Below, in pieces: positions 55,331 to 64,000 of a stretch of DNA of 64,000 nt. The stretch's first letter is position 1, and each line of letters begins with the position of its first letter. The notes below the pieces were generated by a model. That model worked only from the letters and a program-made list of their open reading frames with translations, made no database searches and was not told where the DNA came from. Position numbers and translations under genes: made by a program. Source of the stretch: Scalesia atractyloides (Eukaryota > Streptophyta > Magnoliopsida > Asterales > Asteraceae); assembly GCA_947069175.1 (NCBI GenBank), contig CAMTDV010000017.1:34233126-34297125 (forward strand). The letters are read 5' to 3'.

Positions 55331-56828
55331 GAATGGAATATCGAGATTTATGAGCTTCGGTCATTAGCAGTTTATGAAGATTGTCGCGAGTAGGAATCCA
55401 AATACGATCGAGATAGTAATAAGTACCATTTGGCTTAGATACGAGTTGAGTTTCGGCACCACATTTCATTTCTTCCTCCAAAGTGTTCTCGTTAAAACAG
55501 GCGAATTGGGTGGAGCGAATCATGATTTCGAGATCATTCAAAGCTTGAGAGTCACGAACACTATATACATAGCTTCATTGAGTTAGAGCATCGGAGACAA
55601 CGTTTACTTTGCCGGGATGGTAGCGTATCTCGTAATCGTAATCGTTGAGAAGTTCAACCCATCGACGTTGTCGCATGTTTAGTTCTTTTTGATCAAAGAT
55701 ATGTTGTTAGCTCTTATGATCGGTGAAGACCGTACACTTAGTACCACAAAGGTAGTGTCGCCATATCTTTAATGCAAAAACAACTACACCGAGTTCGAGA
55801 TCGTGGGTTGTGTAGTTCTTCTCGTGGATCTTGAGTTATCGAGACGCATACGCGATAACCTTGTCTCGTTGCATGAGAACACAACCAAGGCCAAGATTCG
55901 AGGCATCACAGTAAACAACGAAATCGTCGTTTCCATCGGGTAAAGTGAGTACGGTAGCATTGCATAGCATACACTTGAGAGTTTGAAAAGCTTCCTCTTG
56001 CTTAGAATCCCAAACAAAAGGTTTGTCTTTATAAGTTAAAGCGGTAAGTGGAACGATGATTTTCGAGAAGTCGGCGATGAATCGACGGTAGTAACCCGCC
56101 AATCCAAGAAATGAACAGATTTCGGATGCATTCTTCGGTGTAATCCAACTCTTGACGGCTTCAATCTTTGCAGGGTCGACGTGAATTCCTTGACTATTAA
56201 CAATGTAGCCGAGAAATTGGCCTTCTTCGAGCCAGAATTCATATTTTGAGAACTTAGCATAAAGGTGAGTTCCTTGAAGAAGTTCGAGGACTAAACAAAG
56301 ATGGCACGCGTGTTCGTCTCTCGACTTCGAATAGATAAGGATACCATCGACGAAAACAATGACGAAGCAATCTAAGAAAGCTTTACACACACGGTTCATC
56401 AAGTCCATGAAAACCACGGGTGCATTGGGTAGACCAAAAGGCATGACCACGAATTCGAAATGGCCATAGCAAGTACGAAAGGCGGTTATCGGATTGTCTT
56501 CTTCCAATACGCGCAATTGATGATAGCCGGGACGTAAATCGATCTTAGAAAAACAAGTAGCACCTTGAAGCTGATCAAATAAATCGTCGATACGAGGAAG
56601 AGGGTAGCGGTTCTTTACTGTGAGTTTGTTAAGTTCACAATAATCGATGCACATACGGAACGATCCATCCTTCTTTTTCACGAAAAGGACGGGTGCGCCC
56701 CATGGCGAAGTGCTCGGGCGTATAAAACCTTTATCAAGAAGCTCTTGAAGTTGGCTTGATAGCTCGCGCATTTCGGATGGTGCGAGATGATAAGGAGCTT
56801 TAGCAACGGGAGTAGCACCGGGAATCAA
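55331..56828 (-). pseudogene. Element F reverse transcriptase and RNase H
   Basis: Long open stretch 56828-55836. RT motifs: GAPVLFVKKKDGSFRMCIDY, LPRIDDLFDQLQGATCFSKI, MPFGLPNAPVVFMDLMN, and the catalytic loop VFVDGILIYSKS, with the second Asp changed to Gly (about 56345). Several Arg codons of C and B read Cys (DYCELN, TCYGH, LDCFV, HLCLV), each a CGN-to-TGN change. RNase H starts VVYCDASNLGLGCVLMQRDK and stops at 55836-55838, consistent with CAA to TAA. Tether pieces continue to 55330. Confidence 0.9.
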
Positions 56829-58684
56829 ATCGATACGGAATTCAACATCTCGAGTAGGGGGTAAACGGGTAAATCGTCAGGAAAGACCTTAGGAAATTCA
56901 CAAACAACGGAAACGTCTTTATAAGTCTTCTTTTCTTTCTCCGGGTTCACGATATGAGCGAGGAAAGCAACACATCGCTTTTGCAAGCATTTGTGTGCTC
57001 GAGTACATGACAAAAGCATCAACTTATTTGAGGGAGTTTCACTATATACATGAAGTTGATCACTGTTTGAGAGTGGGAATCGGATCATTTTATCGAAGCA
57101 AACAACTTCAGCATGATTCTCATGAAGAAAATCCATGCCTACTATGATATCGAAACTACCTACTGCATAGGTATGAGGTTGATCGAGAAGACGTGGCAGT
57201 TGAGATCGAGAGAACAACCACGTAAGACGGAAGGCGGTAACGGATTTTCCGGTGGCGACTTCCACATCGAAAGTCTTTGGGAGTTTAGCCCGCTTACAAT
57301 TTAAAACCTTTTCGAATTTTAATGATACAAAACAGTTATCGGCACCAGTATCAAATAAACATGAAGCATAAATACCATTTACGAGAAACGTACAATTGAC
57401 AACATTGTTGTCATTCTGGGCCTGGCGGTGGTTGAGATTGAAGGCTCTGCCACGCGCAACTTGTGGTTGCTGCTGCGGCGGCTGAGGCTGTGGTGCTGGC
57501 TGCTCTTGCTTGACAGGACGATTCGGAAATACATTGGCGAAATGATTCGGATCACCACACAAATAGCACACACGTGCTTTTGGAGCTTGTTGCTGATTGG
57601 CTTGAGGAGGAGCGGGTAAAGCTGGAGCTGCTGGAGCCTGAGGAGCTGGTTGACGAGGACCTGATCGGAAACTCACAGTAAAATGGCCGTAGATATTGCA
57701 GTTTGTGCAAAAACGGCAGTTGCCACCAACGACATGATGATAAGTGCACTTAGGGCACAGAGGGTGATGTCCGGTATACGCGCGCTTAGCTGGAGGTGCG
57801 TTCAGAGCGGCTGACTGAAGCGGCTGAGGGTTTGCTGGAGCGGCGAGAGCATAGTTCTTACTCGGGTTTCCTCTTTTACGTCCCTGACGCTTTCCCTTTT
57901 GTTCACTTGATGATTCGGTAGCAGCGGTTGGTTCGACGACAGCTTGATTGGCGACTTTAGAAGAGTTCTTGAAATAACCATCCTGAACTCGCTGATCGTT
58001 GATCTCAGTGGCGAGCATGTAGGTTTCCTCGATGGTTGTAGTACGGGCAACTTTCATGAAACTTGCAACACACTCGGGTAAACCATGAATGTACTTGTTG
58101 ATAGTTTTCTCCATCGTATCAACCTGGCTGGGACAGATGATGCTCAAAATCTTAAACCGAGCAGTAAAGCCAGCATTTTCGGGACCATCCTGCTTGATAC
58201 CCCAAAACTCATTCTCGAGCTTTTGCATTTCATGCGGAGGACAGAACTCCTTCATCATTACTTCCTTGAGTTCCTCCCAAGGTAGATTGTAGTCTTCATC
58301 ATTTCCACGCTTGTTTCTTTCAGCTGTCCACCAGTCGAGAGCACGGGACTTGAAGACTCCGGTAGCGTTCACAGTGCAGAGGTCATCGGGGCATCCACTT
58401 TGCCTAAAAGTGACCTCAATAGCATCGAACCAGTGAAACATAGAAGTCGGTCCGTCATTGCCCGTGAAGACGAGAGGTGCACAAGCCTTGAAGTTCTTGA
58501 AGCTGAATCGCGGCTTGGGACTCTCAGTTTTCGAGTCGACTGATGAGTTACTGCTCACGGCATGAATTTCCGAGACGATTTGCGGAATGACTTTAGCTAT
58601 CTCCTTGGCTACCATTGTAGCGATACGCTTGTCGGCGTTGCTGCGTTGGAGATTCCTTCAGGTGTGCGATCCCATTGAAGACAT
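56825..58684 (-). pseudogene. Element F gag and protease, one early stop
   Basis: ATG at 58684 by alignment with C. Eight codons on, a TGA (about 58660-58658) stands where C has CGA (Arg), so the open frame restarts further in (58615, 596 codons). It contains the gag fold (MFHWFDAIEVTFRQSGCPDD, ALDWWTAERNKRGNDEDYNL), a basic stretch (KGKRQGRKRGNPSK), CPKCTYHHVVGGNCRFC with CTNCNIYGHFTVSF (last Cys to Phe), CYLCGDPNHFANVF (last Cys to Phe), a Gln/Pro linker, and protease with ASCLFDTGADNCFVSLKFEK (active Asp-Thr-Gly kept) and DIIVGMDFLHENHAEVV. The frame ends by a one-base slip near 56850 before RT. Best preserved gag of the family. Confidence 0.9.
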
Positions 58685-59753
58685 CTACACGAAGGATTTA
58701 GATTAGATGAGATTCGATTATAATAGAGTTATGTTTAAACATTTATTATTATTATCATTCATTCAAGGCACAAAATCACATAAACACGTAGGCACGTAAA
58801 CACGTAAGCACGTAAGCACATAAGCATACATTTTGCACATATTCACCTTCTTATAAGTAAAGAGTAGCGCGTTCGAGATGCGATATAATAACGAGATATA
58901 AGCGATATATATAAGCGAGTCATACCGCTCATGAGGCATACATGTCCTCATGGGCGTAAGCGATTAGTTTGGTTGGTGTATTAATTTAGTGTTTTAGGTT
59001 ACGAGAGTTGTGCGAGTAGTGCATGCGTTCAGGGGGCGTAAAGCGAGAAATCGATAATGCGAGAAATAAAATAAAGCAAAAATTCTCAAAATTTTAAACA
59101 CATAAATAATAATAAACTCGATGATGCGTAAATCGGCGATATAGGCTTAAATCAATTGGGAGTGTCCGGGGTTTTGAGGCGTTGACTATCCAAAGTGGTT
59201 CGATTACCCTTTGAACTTGGACCCACGTTTTGGCCTAATAGATAGATGCTCTCACTGCAAGCGGCTAACGGCATTATCCTTCCGGTTACTACATGTTCCA
59301 AACCATCGGAATAATCGAGACTTTGGTGAGATTGAAAATCGAAAGGCGGAATTTGTTACTAAGATGCGGGTTTCACACCTAACTTAGCAACGTCGTTCCT
59401 AGTGGTGGCTACGCGCACCGATCACATCGGGCGTTCCACTAGATAGAAATGGAGATTTTCGTCGAGGTTTGGATATCACTCCTAACTCAACGAAGGTATC
59501 TCGTGCGATAGAGATTACGCGGAGTGAATGATCTCATCGAGAGTTCTCGGTTTTCACACCTAATCTCGACTTGATCACTCATTTTGTGTGATACGAGCGT
59601 TTCCAAGTGTGTATATTGCATTAGCCTTAGGAAAGGCACATTTAAGCATTTATGGCAAGTAGTTTAACATTCAAGACAAAGATAGGTCAATCGGGTACTT
59701 AACATGTTACTAGGTCGAATCATGGCAATTCTAACTATTATCTTAAGGAATTC
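58685..59753 (-). other. Untranslated leader of element F
   Basis: About 1.07 kb alignable with the leaders of A and C. Near gag (58775-58835) lies the longest CACGTAAG/CACATAAG array of the three copies. No coding signal. Confidence 0.6.
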
Positions 59754-59764
59754 GCTCTGATACC
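59754..59764 (-). promoter_or_regulatory. Primer binding site of element F
   Basis: The minus strand reads TTGGTATCAGAGC next to the 5' LTR, an intact initiator Met-tRNA complement. Confidence 0.85.
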
Positions 59765-59768
59765 AATC

Positions 59769-62080
59769 TGTCACACCCCAACCATGGCGGAAACATCAGG
59801 GGTAGTGGCACTAGGCGACTAGATTGTCTCACGAGAAATTCCGTAACAATTATCCAACAACATTACTTAACGTTTAACATCTCATACTATTAAACATAAC
59901 ATTTCAAACAACCATCACAGAAATTCTGATTTTCTCATAAAAACAACATGGTTCGATATCCCCAAGATTTTTATTACAAGCGTTCTAAACAAGATGAACA
60001 AAATACTAAATAAAACTACTCCAAAGCAATCCAAGCTAAATCCTCAATTTGTTACATACATTAAAATACAAGTCAATACAATTAAGTAAAGGTGAGCATA
60101 CGAGTTTGAATAATACTAGCATAGTCGAGAACGCATTTGCGAAACAGTCTAATTACATATCATGATACACCAAAACACTTAACATAACATAGGCTTATTT
60201 CTCATGCTAACTACCGTGAAAAGGCTTGCGCGACCATCCTAACTAGACCCTGTCGGGTGTTAGCCAAACTATAGTACCATACTAGCTAAGGAGGCAAGTT
60301 AACGAAAATAAATCCTAGTCACATGTTTCTAGTATCACGTATCGAGCATATACAATCAGATTATTCGCGTGTGATAAACAGTTTTGATTTGTGAAGTGAT
60401 TTTGATATAGGAACGTATGTAACACCCAAAACGTGCATTAAAGCAAAAATGGGTCAAGTACACTCATTGTGGGTGCGTTTTGGTAAGACTTAAGATTCTG
60501 AGGAGAGTTGCGGAGTGTGCCGGATCAGCCTGTACACGAACAGAAGTGCATCAGTCTTCTGAAAAGCCGAAACGGTGAATTTTGAGTTGGGCAGTAGGCA
60601 AGTTCGGGTGAACTTGTATGTAGACATACAAGTTCGAGAGAACTTGCATGGTTTTGGTGAGTTGAGAGTCAAGTTCGGGCAAACTTGCCAGTTTCTCAAG
60701 GAAACTTGACAAGTTCGAGCGAACAGGTGGATAACCTTGACAGGTGAGACAAGTTCGGCCGAACTTGTGAAGTTTCCTGAGAAACTTGACAAGTTCGAGC
60801 GAACTTGGGGGTTCCTGAAGAGAATTTTGTGCATTTCCACTCAAGTTCGGCCGAACTTGACCCCTAGAGGGCAAGTTCGAGCGAACTTGACTGCTGTGTT
60901 GTCAAAAATAAGTGAGATCTCAAGCGAACTTGATGTCGTCGGGTCCAAAAATCTTGTGTTTTCGCGTCGTTTGCTGGGAAAATCGAGTGTCCATCCCTCC
61001 AACCTTAAGCCACTGAGTAAAACTTAGGTTGGAGAGGTCTTTTGGAGCGAACTTAGCCATTTACAGAAACTTGGGCTAATCCGGGCGAACTTGAAGGTTC
61101 GTACGGGTTAGTCCAGCTTGTGTAAAGTGACGATTTCGTCCTTGTGCTTCCGGATCTGAGATTTAGCTTCGACAACGCCTCGTTCCACTCAAAAGTGAAC
61201 GAAACATACGTCATTAGTCCGAATATTGTGTAAAAATCAATACTTTAAAGGTTTTGCTCAGATATAAGTATAGATCTGAGTGAAAAACAGAAGTTTTATG
61301 GAAAGAGATGAAGATTTTTGTAAATAGAAGAGTTTTGATGAAAACGAAGGCTATGCCTTGTGCCAAAATCGTTGTAAACCTTTGTAAAGCGTTGTTGAAC
61401 ATCATATAGTTGAAACCGGGTTGATTCTTACTTAGAAATCAGAAGGTTTTGGGTTTCGGGAGCTCTGGGCGAAGTTGCAGCAAGTTCAACTGAGAGGAAT
61501 GAGCTGAGTGTTTATAGGTGAAGACAAAAATGAGGGCTGGTAGAGTCAAGTTCGCGCGAACTTGTAGAGATTTTAAGGGTGGATAGCTAAGTTCGGCCGA
61601 ACTTGTACATGTATGTACAAGTTCGAGCGAACTTGAGGAAAAACAAAAGATTCTGTGTCTCAGAACTTGTGGTAGTCAAGTTCGGCCGAACTTGGCCTGG
61701 TGACCAAGTTTCGTTTGTCGACTTCACGTTAAGTGTTCGTTTGGCGATTTGGTTAATACTAATTAGTTATATTAAGCGTTTTAGTAAAGTGTTAAGCGTC
61801 ATACTTGATATAACAGTGCGATTTTGCGATTGAGTGTGCGAGAGCGATGCGATAGCGAGCGTAATAGTAACCACAAACACACATAACACATAAATAATAT
61901 AAAACTACATAAATAATTGCGATTTGCGATGCGATTTAATAAGCGACTAGATGCGATAATAACGTAAACACCATTAGTAATTAACATAAACTTTATTATA
62001 AACCGAATCTTGGGATTACAAAGCTAGATAAACGGGAAAACAAAATGGAAAGATAACAATTGAATTTTCGAGTTGTTACA
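59769..62080 (-). repeat. 5' LTR of element F, dyad-rich
   Basis: 2312 bp, TGTCACACC to GTTGTTACA. TATA on the minus strand at 61520-61511. Dyad clusters at 60598-60935 (transcribed side) and 61547-61697 (promoter side). The latter includes a larger nested palindrome whose arms CGAACTTGTACAT and ATGTACAAGTTCG (about 61600-61627) are perfect. Confidence 0.92.
61511..61520 (-). promoter_or_regulatory. LTR TATA box of element F
   Basis: The minus strand reads CACCTATAAA, in the same LTR position as in A and C, immediately downstream of the promoter-side dyads. Confidence 0.6.
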
Positions 62081-62085
62081 TTGGT

Positions 62086-62400
62086 GTAACCCATACAAAG
62101 CCTTATCTAACTTATAAGCATTGTGTTGTTTTTCTTGGTCAATAAAGCCTGGTGGCCGCTCGACATAAATCCCCTATTTCACTTTCTCGTACATAAATGT
62201 TGTCTTGACATCAATTTGATAGACCGTGAAGCCAATGTCGGATGCATAGGCTAAGAAAATGCAAATACCCTCAAGACGAGCAACTAGAGCATATACTTCA
62301 TCATAATCCAAACCCTCAATTTATCTGAATCCTTGTACCAGCAATCGAGCCTTGTTTCTAACAATTAATTTGGTATCATCTTTTTTATTTTGATAAACCT
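62086..62400 (-). pseudogene. Element H reverse transcriptase, N-terminal half
   Basis: Minus strand from 62400: a degraded copia RT start with KLIVRNKARL, IEGLDYDE, ARLEGICIFLAYASDIGFTV, YQIDVKTTFMYEKVK, IYVERPPGFIDQEKQHNAYK and LDKALYGLH (at 62086, where element F enters). In-frame stops and an absent Ala-Pro-Val motif show decay. Continues at 51675. Confidence 0.82.
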
Positions 62401-62790
62401 AACGTGTTCCTAGAGCACGTTTTCCTTTAGGTAGCTCAACCAGCTTCCAAACCCCGAGCTTCTCGAATTGGTTCAGTTCCTCATGCATAACATCTACCCA
62501 CCCTGGTTCCTGAAAAGCAACATCAATACTTTTAGGTTCAATTTGTGAATTGAAACAGGAATATAAGCAAGTATTGATAACCCTTGATTTGCTTCTTTTA
62601 AGAACACCAACATTGACAGGGCCAATGATGTTTTCAATAGGATGATTACGTTGAACACTGGGATAGGTGGACGCTGTATGTATGTACAAGTAAACAACAC
62701 TTGCAATATCGTCCAACTCACTAAGACGTGGAGATCTTGGTACTCGAGTACTATCATTACACAATGACTTAATGTAATATTGATACTAAA
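62399..62790 (-). pseudogene. Element H integrase-RT linker
   Basis: The minus-strand frame includes YPSVQRNHPIENIIGPVNVG, VLKRSKSRV, then EPGWVDVMHEELNQFEKLGV and WKLVELPKGKRALGTR, the standard sequence before copia RT. It begins abruptly near 62790; the rest of the integrase and gag are missing, so H is 5'-truncated here or cut by an unrelated repeat. Confidence 0.8.
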
Positions 62791-63202
62791 TGCTATAAGG
62801 GGGTAGGGGTGGTTTCCACCCATCATCATCACTCACTCACAACTTCCAATCAAGTTCCGCCATATCAGCAAGCATTATTCCATCACTCACAACCTTTTTT
62901 AGTGGAAATGGTCATCACTCACCACAACACCCAACAATTTCCCCCAACCAACAATTTCCCTCCCAACAATCAAAGTTCAACGCGTCAAAAACTTAACGCG
63001 TGCAAAATATCACGCGTGAAAAATGATGAGTGGCGGTGGCTTTTTGGGAAGTTCCACGAATGGAACATTTGTATCACGCACACAAAACCTTCTACCCTGG
63101 GTCCCTAAAGGAATAAAGGCACATATGAAAGAAGATTTGACAAGTCGTTATTAACTAATGAAGTAAAGTATTGAAATATGTTTCGGTAGTCTTTTTACAT
63201 GT
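62791..63202. other. Possible MITE, weak inverted ends
   Basis: Simple-composition sequence with many CACTCAC and CAACAATT words and three ACGCGT copies (62979-63020). Weak inverted ends: CCACCCATCATCAT (about 62817) against ATGATGAGTGGCGGTGG (about 63023). No clear target duplication and no coding region. Confidence 0.3.
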
Positions 63203-63210
63203 CCTGCATC

Positions 63211-63606
63211 CTTGGTTTTAAAAAACGCGCCTAGGTGCAAGGTGCAAGCCTCAGCGCCTTATGCAACCTGATGCGCAGGCTGTACAGAAAGTGCAGCTGA
63301 GGCGTGCTTTTGTGGTGAAAACCCGACTCTGACGCTCGTGCCTCATCTACATGCCATATTTTTGTGCAGCAGATTGTGGTACATCATGCTTTTCAGGTTG
63401 TACACGTATGTAATTTCAATATTAAAAAACATATATAAAGTTTATTTGTGTCTAAATATTGGGTAAATGATACTAGAACCTTTAGAATACATATAAAAAA
63501 TTATATCGCCTTGCGCGTCGAGTACGAAAAGCCTGCCGCCTTTGCGTTTTGCGCCTCGGTTTTAGACCTCGTCGCTTTTGTGCGCTTCGTGCTCTTTAAC
63601 ACCAAG
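63211..63606. mobile_element. hAT-type MITE, 396 bp
   Basis: Terminal inverted repeats CTTGGTTTTAAA (63211-63222) and, reverse-complemented, CTTGGTGTTAAA (63606-63595). It is flanked by a perfect 8-bp duplication CCTGCATC (63203-63210 and 63607-63614). The interior is GC-rich at both ends (GCGCC, GCGCTT words) and AT-rich in the middle, with no reading frame. The 8-bp duplication points to hAT (inference). Confidence 0.8.
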
Positions 63607-63775
63607 CCTGCATCACTTTAATCCACGGGTAAATGTTTCTTGATGAGCTACCTTTTGATTTCTAATGATTCTATTGGAGTTTATCTGAAATTATTGTCTA
63701 GTAATTTGTATTTCTATGTTTAAAGTATACGTTTATTGTGTTTTTGTTAGATTTCTAGTGCTGTATTTGCTTTAG

Positions 63776-64000
63776 GACAAAGTGCTCAAGAAAATGCCAG
63801 CCTGCATTCAAAAATTGTTCAGTCTCCCGATAAACTGAAGGTACAACTTGTTCTAGCTTGTAATTTCTAAACTAATGTAGGCTGTCTTATGAGAAGAGGA
63901 CACTTAAGCACATTATTTCAAACTCTCTTAAACTGTTTGTTGGTTTAATATATTGAAGAGGGCATTGGAGGAGAGAAAACAGCTCTAACTGAGGCAAAGA
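63776..64000 (+). pseudogene. NUF2: NUF2-like kinetochore gene, two partial exons
   Basis: A pyrimidine tract and AG (63774-63775) precede an open exon, 63776-63840, ending in AAG before GTACAA. It encodes QSAQENASLHSKIVQSPDKL. After a 118-bp intron-like gap ending in GAAG, a second exon (from 63959) begins RALEERK in matching phase. The Lys-Ile-Val-x-Ser-Pro-x-Lys-Leu-Lys block followed by Ala-Leu-Glu-Glu-Lys is characteristic of the NUF2 coiled coil, part of the NDC80 complex that attaches kinetochores to microtubules. A TAA at 63986-63988 suggests a one-base loss near 63975: either a pseudogene or a sequence error. The earlier exons are not visible in this window. Called from memory of the family, not by search. 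Confidence 0.6.

Larger units (their letters stand above)
51676..62080 (-). mobile_element. Gypsy LTR retrotransposon F (minus)
   Basis: Same family as A and C. Perfect TSD TTGGT (51671-51675 and 62081-62085). 5' LTR 59769-62080 and 3' LTR 51676-54139. The interior is uninterrupted by other elements and keeps a 596-codon gag-protease open frame. It is inserted in the copia H RT. Confidence 0.93.
25200..62790 (-). mobile_element. Copia (SIRE/Maximus-like) element H, in pieces
   Basis: The oldest layer in this half of the window. Minus-strand segments, in element order: pre-RT linker and RT start (62790-62086), a short RT piece (51675-51652), RT end and RNase H (50384-49351), spacer (49350-47692 and 27310-26890), accessory frame (26880-25200). 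Interruptions: element F (51676-62080), a solo LTR (50385-51651) and element E (27311-47691). Removing these restores order and, at the RT junctions, reading frame. The 5' part (LTR, gag, most of integrase) and a clear 3' LTR are absent. Confidence 0.75.

Noticed and set aside
62791..63120. Coding sequence in the His/Gln/Pro-rich frame at 62809
   Set aside because: Composition comes from CACTCAC and CAACAATT repeats; no homology and it overlaps the probable MITE.

Overview
This is a plant nuclear window, almost wholly made of nested transposable elements. The evidence is plant-type Ty3/gypsy and Ty1/copia polyproteins, 5-bp target-site duplications (TSDs), LTRs bounded by TG...CA, initiator-Met-tRNA primer sites, hAT-type MITEs, and one intron-split exon of a eukaryotic kinetochore gene. 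The gag zinc-finger layout and LTR style suggest a large-genome dicot, perhaps Asteraceae; that placement is recognition, not proof. No CRISPR, operon, rRNA or organellar gene is seen.

Layout. 1-3656: low-copy-looking flank with exon-like blocks on the minus strand, a PIF/Harbinger transposase remnant (2603-2939) and a LINE zf-RVT fragment. 3657: a CACTA-type terminus, split by gypsy element A (minus, 3690-24202, TSD TGCAA). A is itself split by gypsy element B (plus, 8731-19482, TSD GTTGT) and by a hAT-like MITE (6671-7202). After A come the rest of the CACTA piece and a diverged B-like LTR fragment (24294 to about 25000). From about 25200 to 62790 lies an old minus-strand copia element, H, in pieces. 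It is interrupted by copia element E (plus, 27311-47691, TSD TAGGG), which carries gypsy element C (minus, 28228-37848, TSD CGTTG); by a 1.27-kb solo LTR (50385-51651); and by gypsy element F (minus, 51676-62080, TSD TTGGT). 62791-63606 holds a possible MITE and a clear hAT-type MITE (63211-63606, TSD CCTGCATC). 63776-64000 carries two exon pieces resembling the kinetochore gene NUF2.

A, C and F are one family: LTRs of about 2.3-2.4 kb, a leader of about 1.05 kb, gag with an unusual multi-zinc module, protease, RT, RNase H, integrase with a GPF motif and a chromodomain-like tail. All are broken by stops and frameshifts, many of them C-to-T or G-to-A changes. B is a relative in opposite orientation and is the most nearly intact. 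E and H are SIRE/Maximus-like copia elements with a long accessory reading frame after RNase H.

The most interesting signals are not genes. (1) The LTR of B holds a tandem array of three units of about 167 bp, each headed by a tRNA-like segment, plus a separate antisense tRNA-like segment with perfect A and B boxes; the antisense one recurs in the diverged LTR at 24294. (2) The LTRs of A, C and F are packed with 18-bp dyads of the type CAAGTTCGNNCGAACTTG, placed on both sides of the LTR TATA box, and deletions or duplications in the 3' LTRs of C and F fall at or inside them. (3) Both copia elements have a TATA box between RNase H and the accessory frame, suggesting a separate transcript for that frame.
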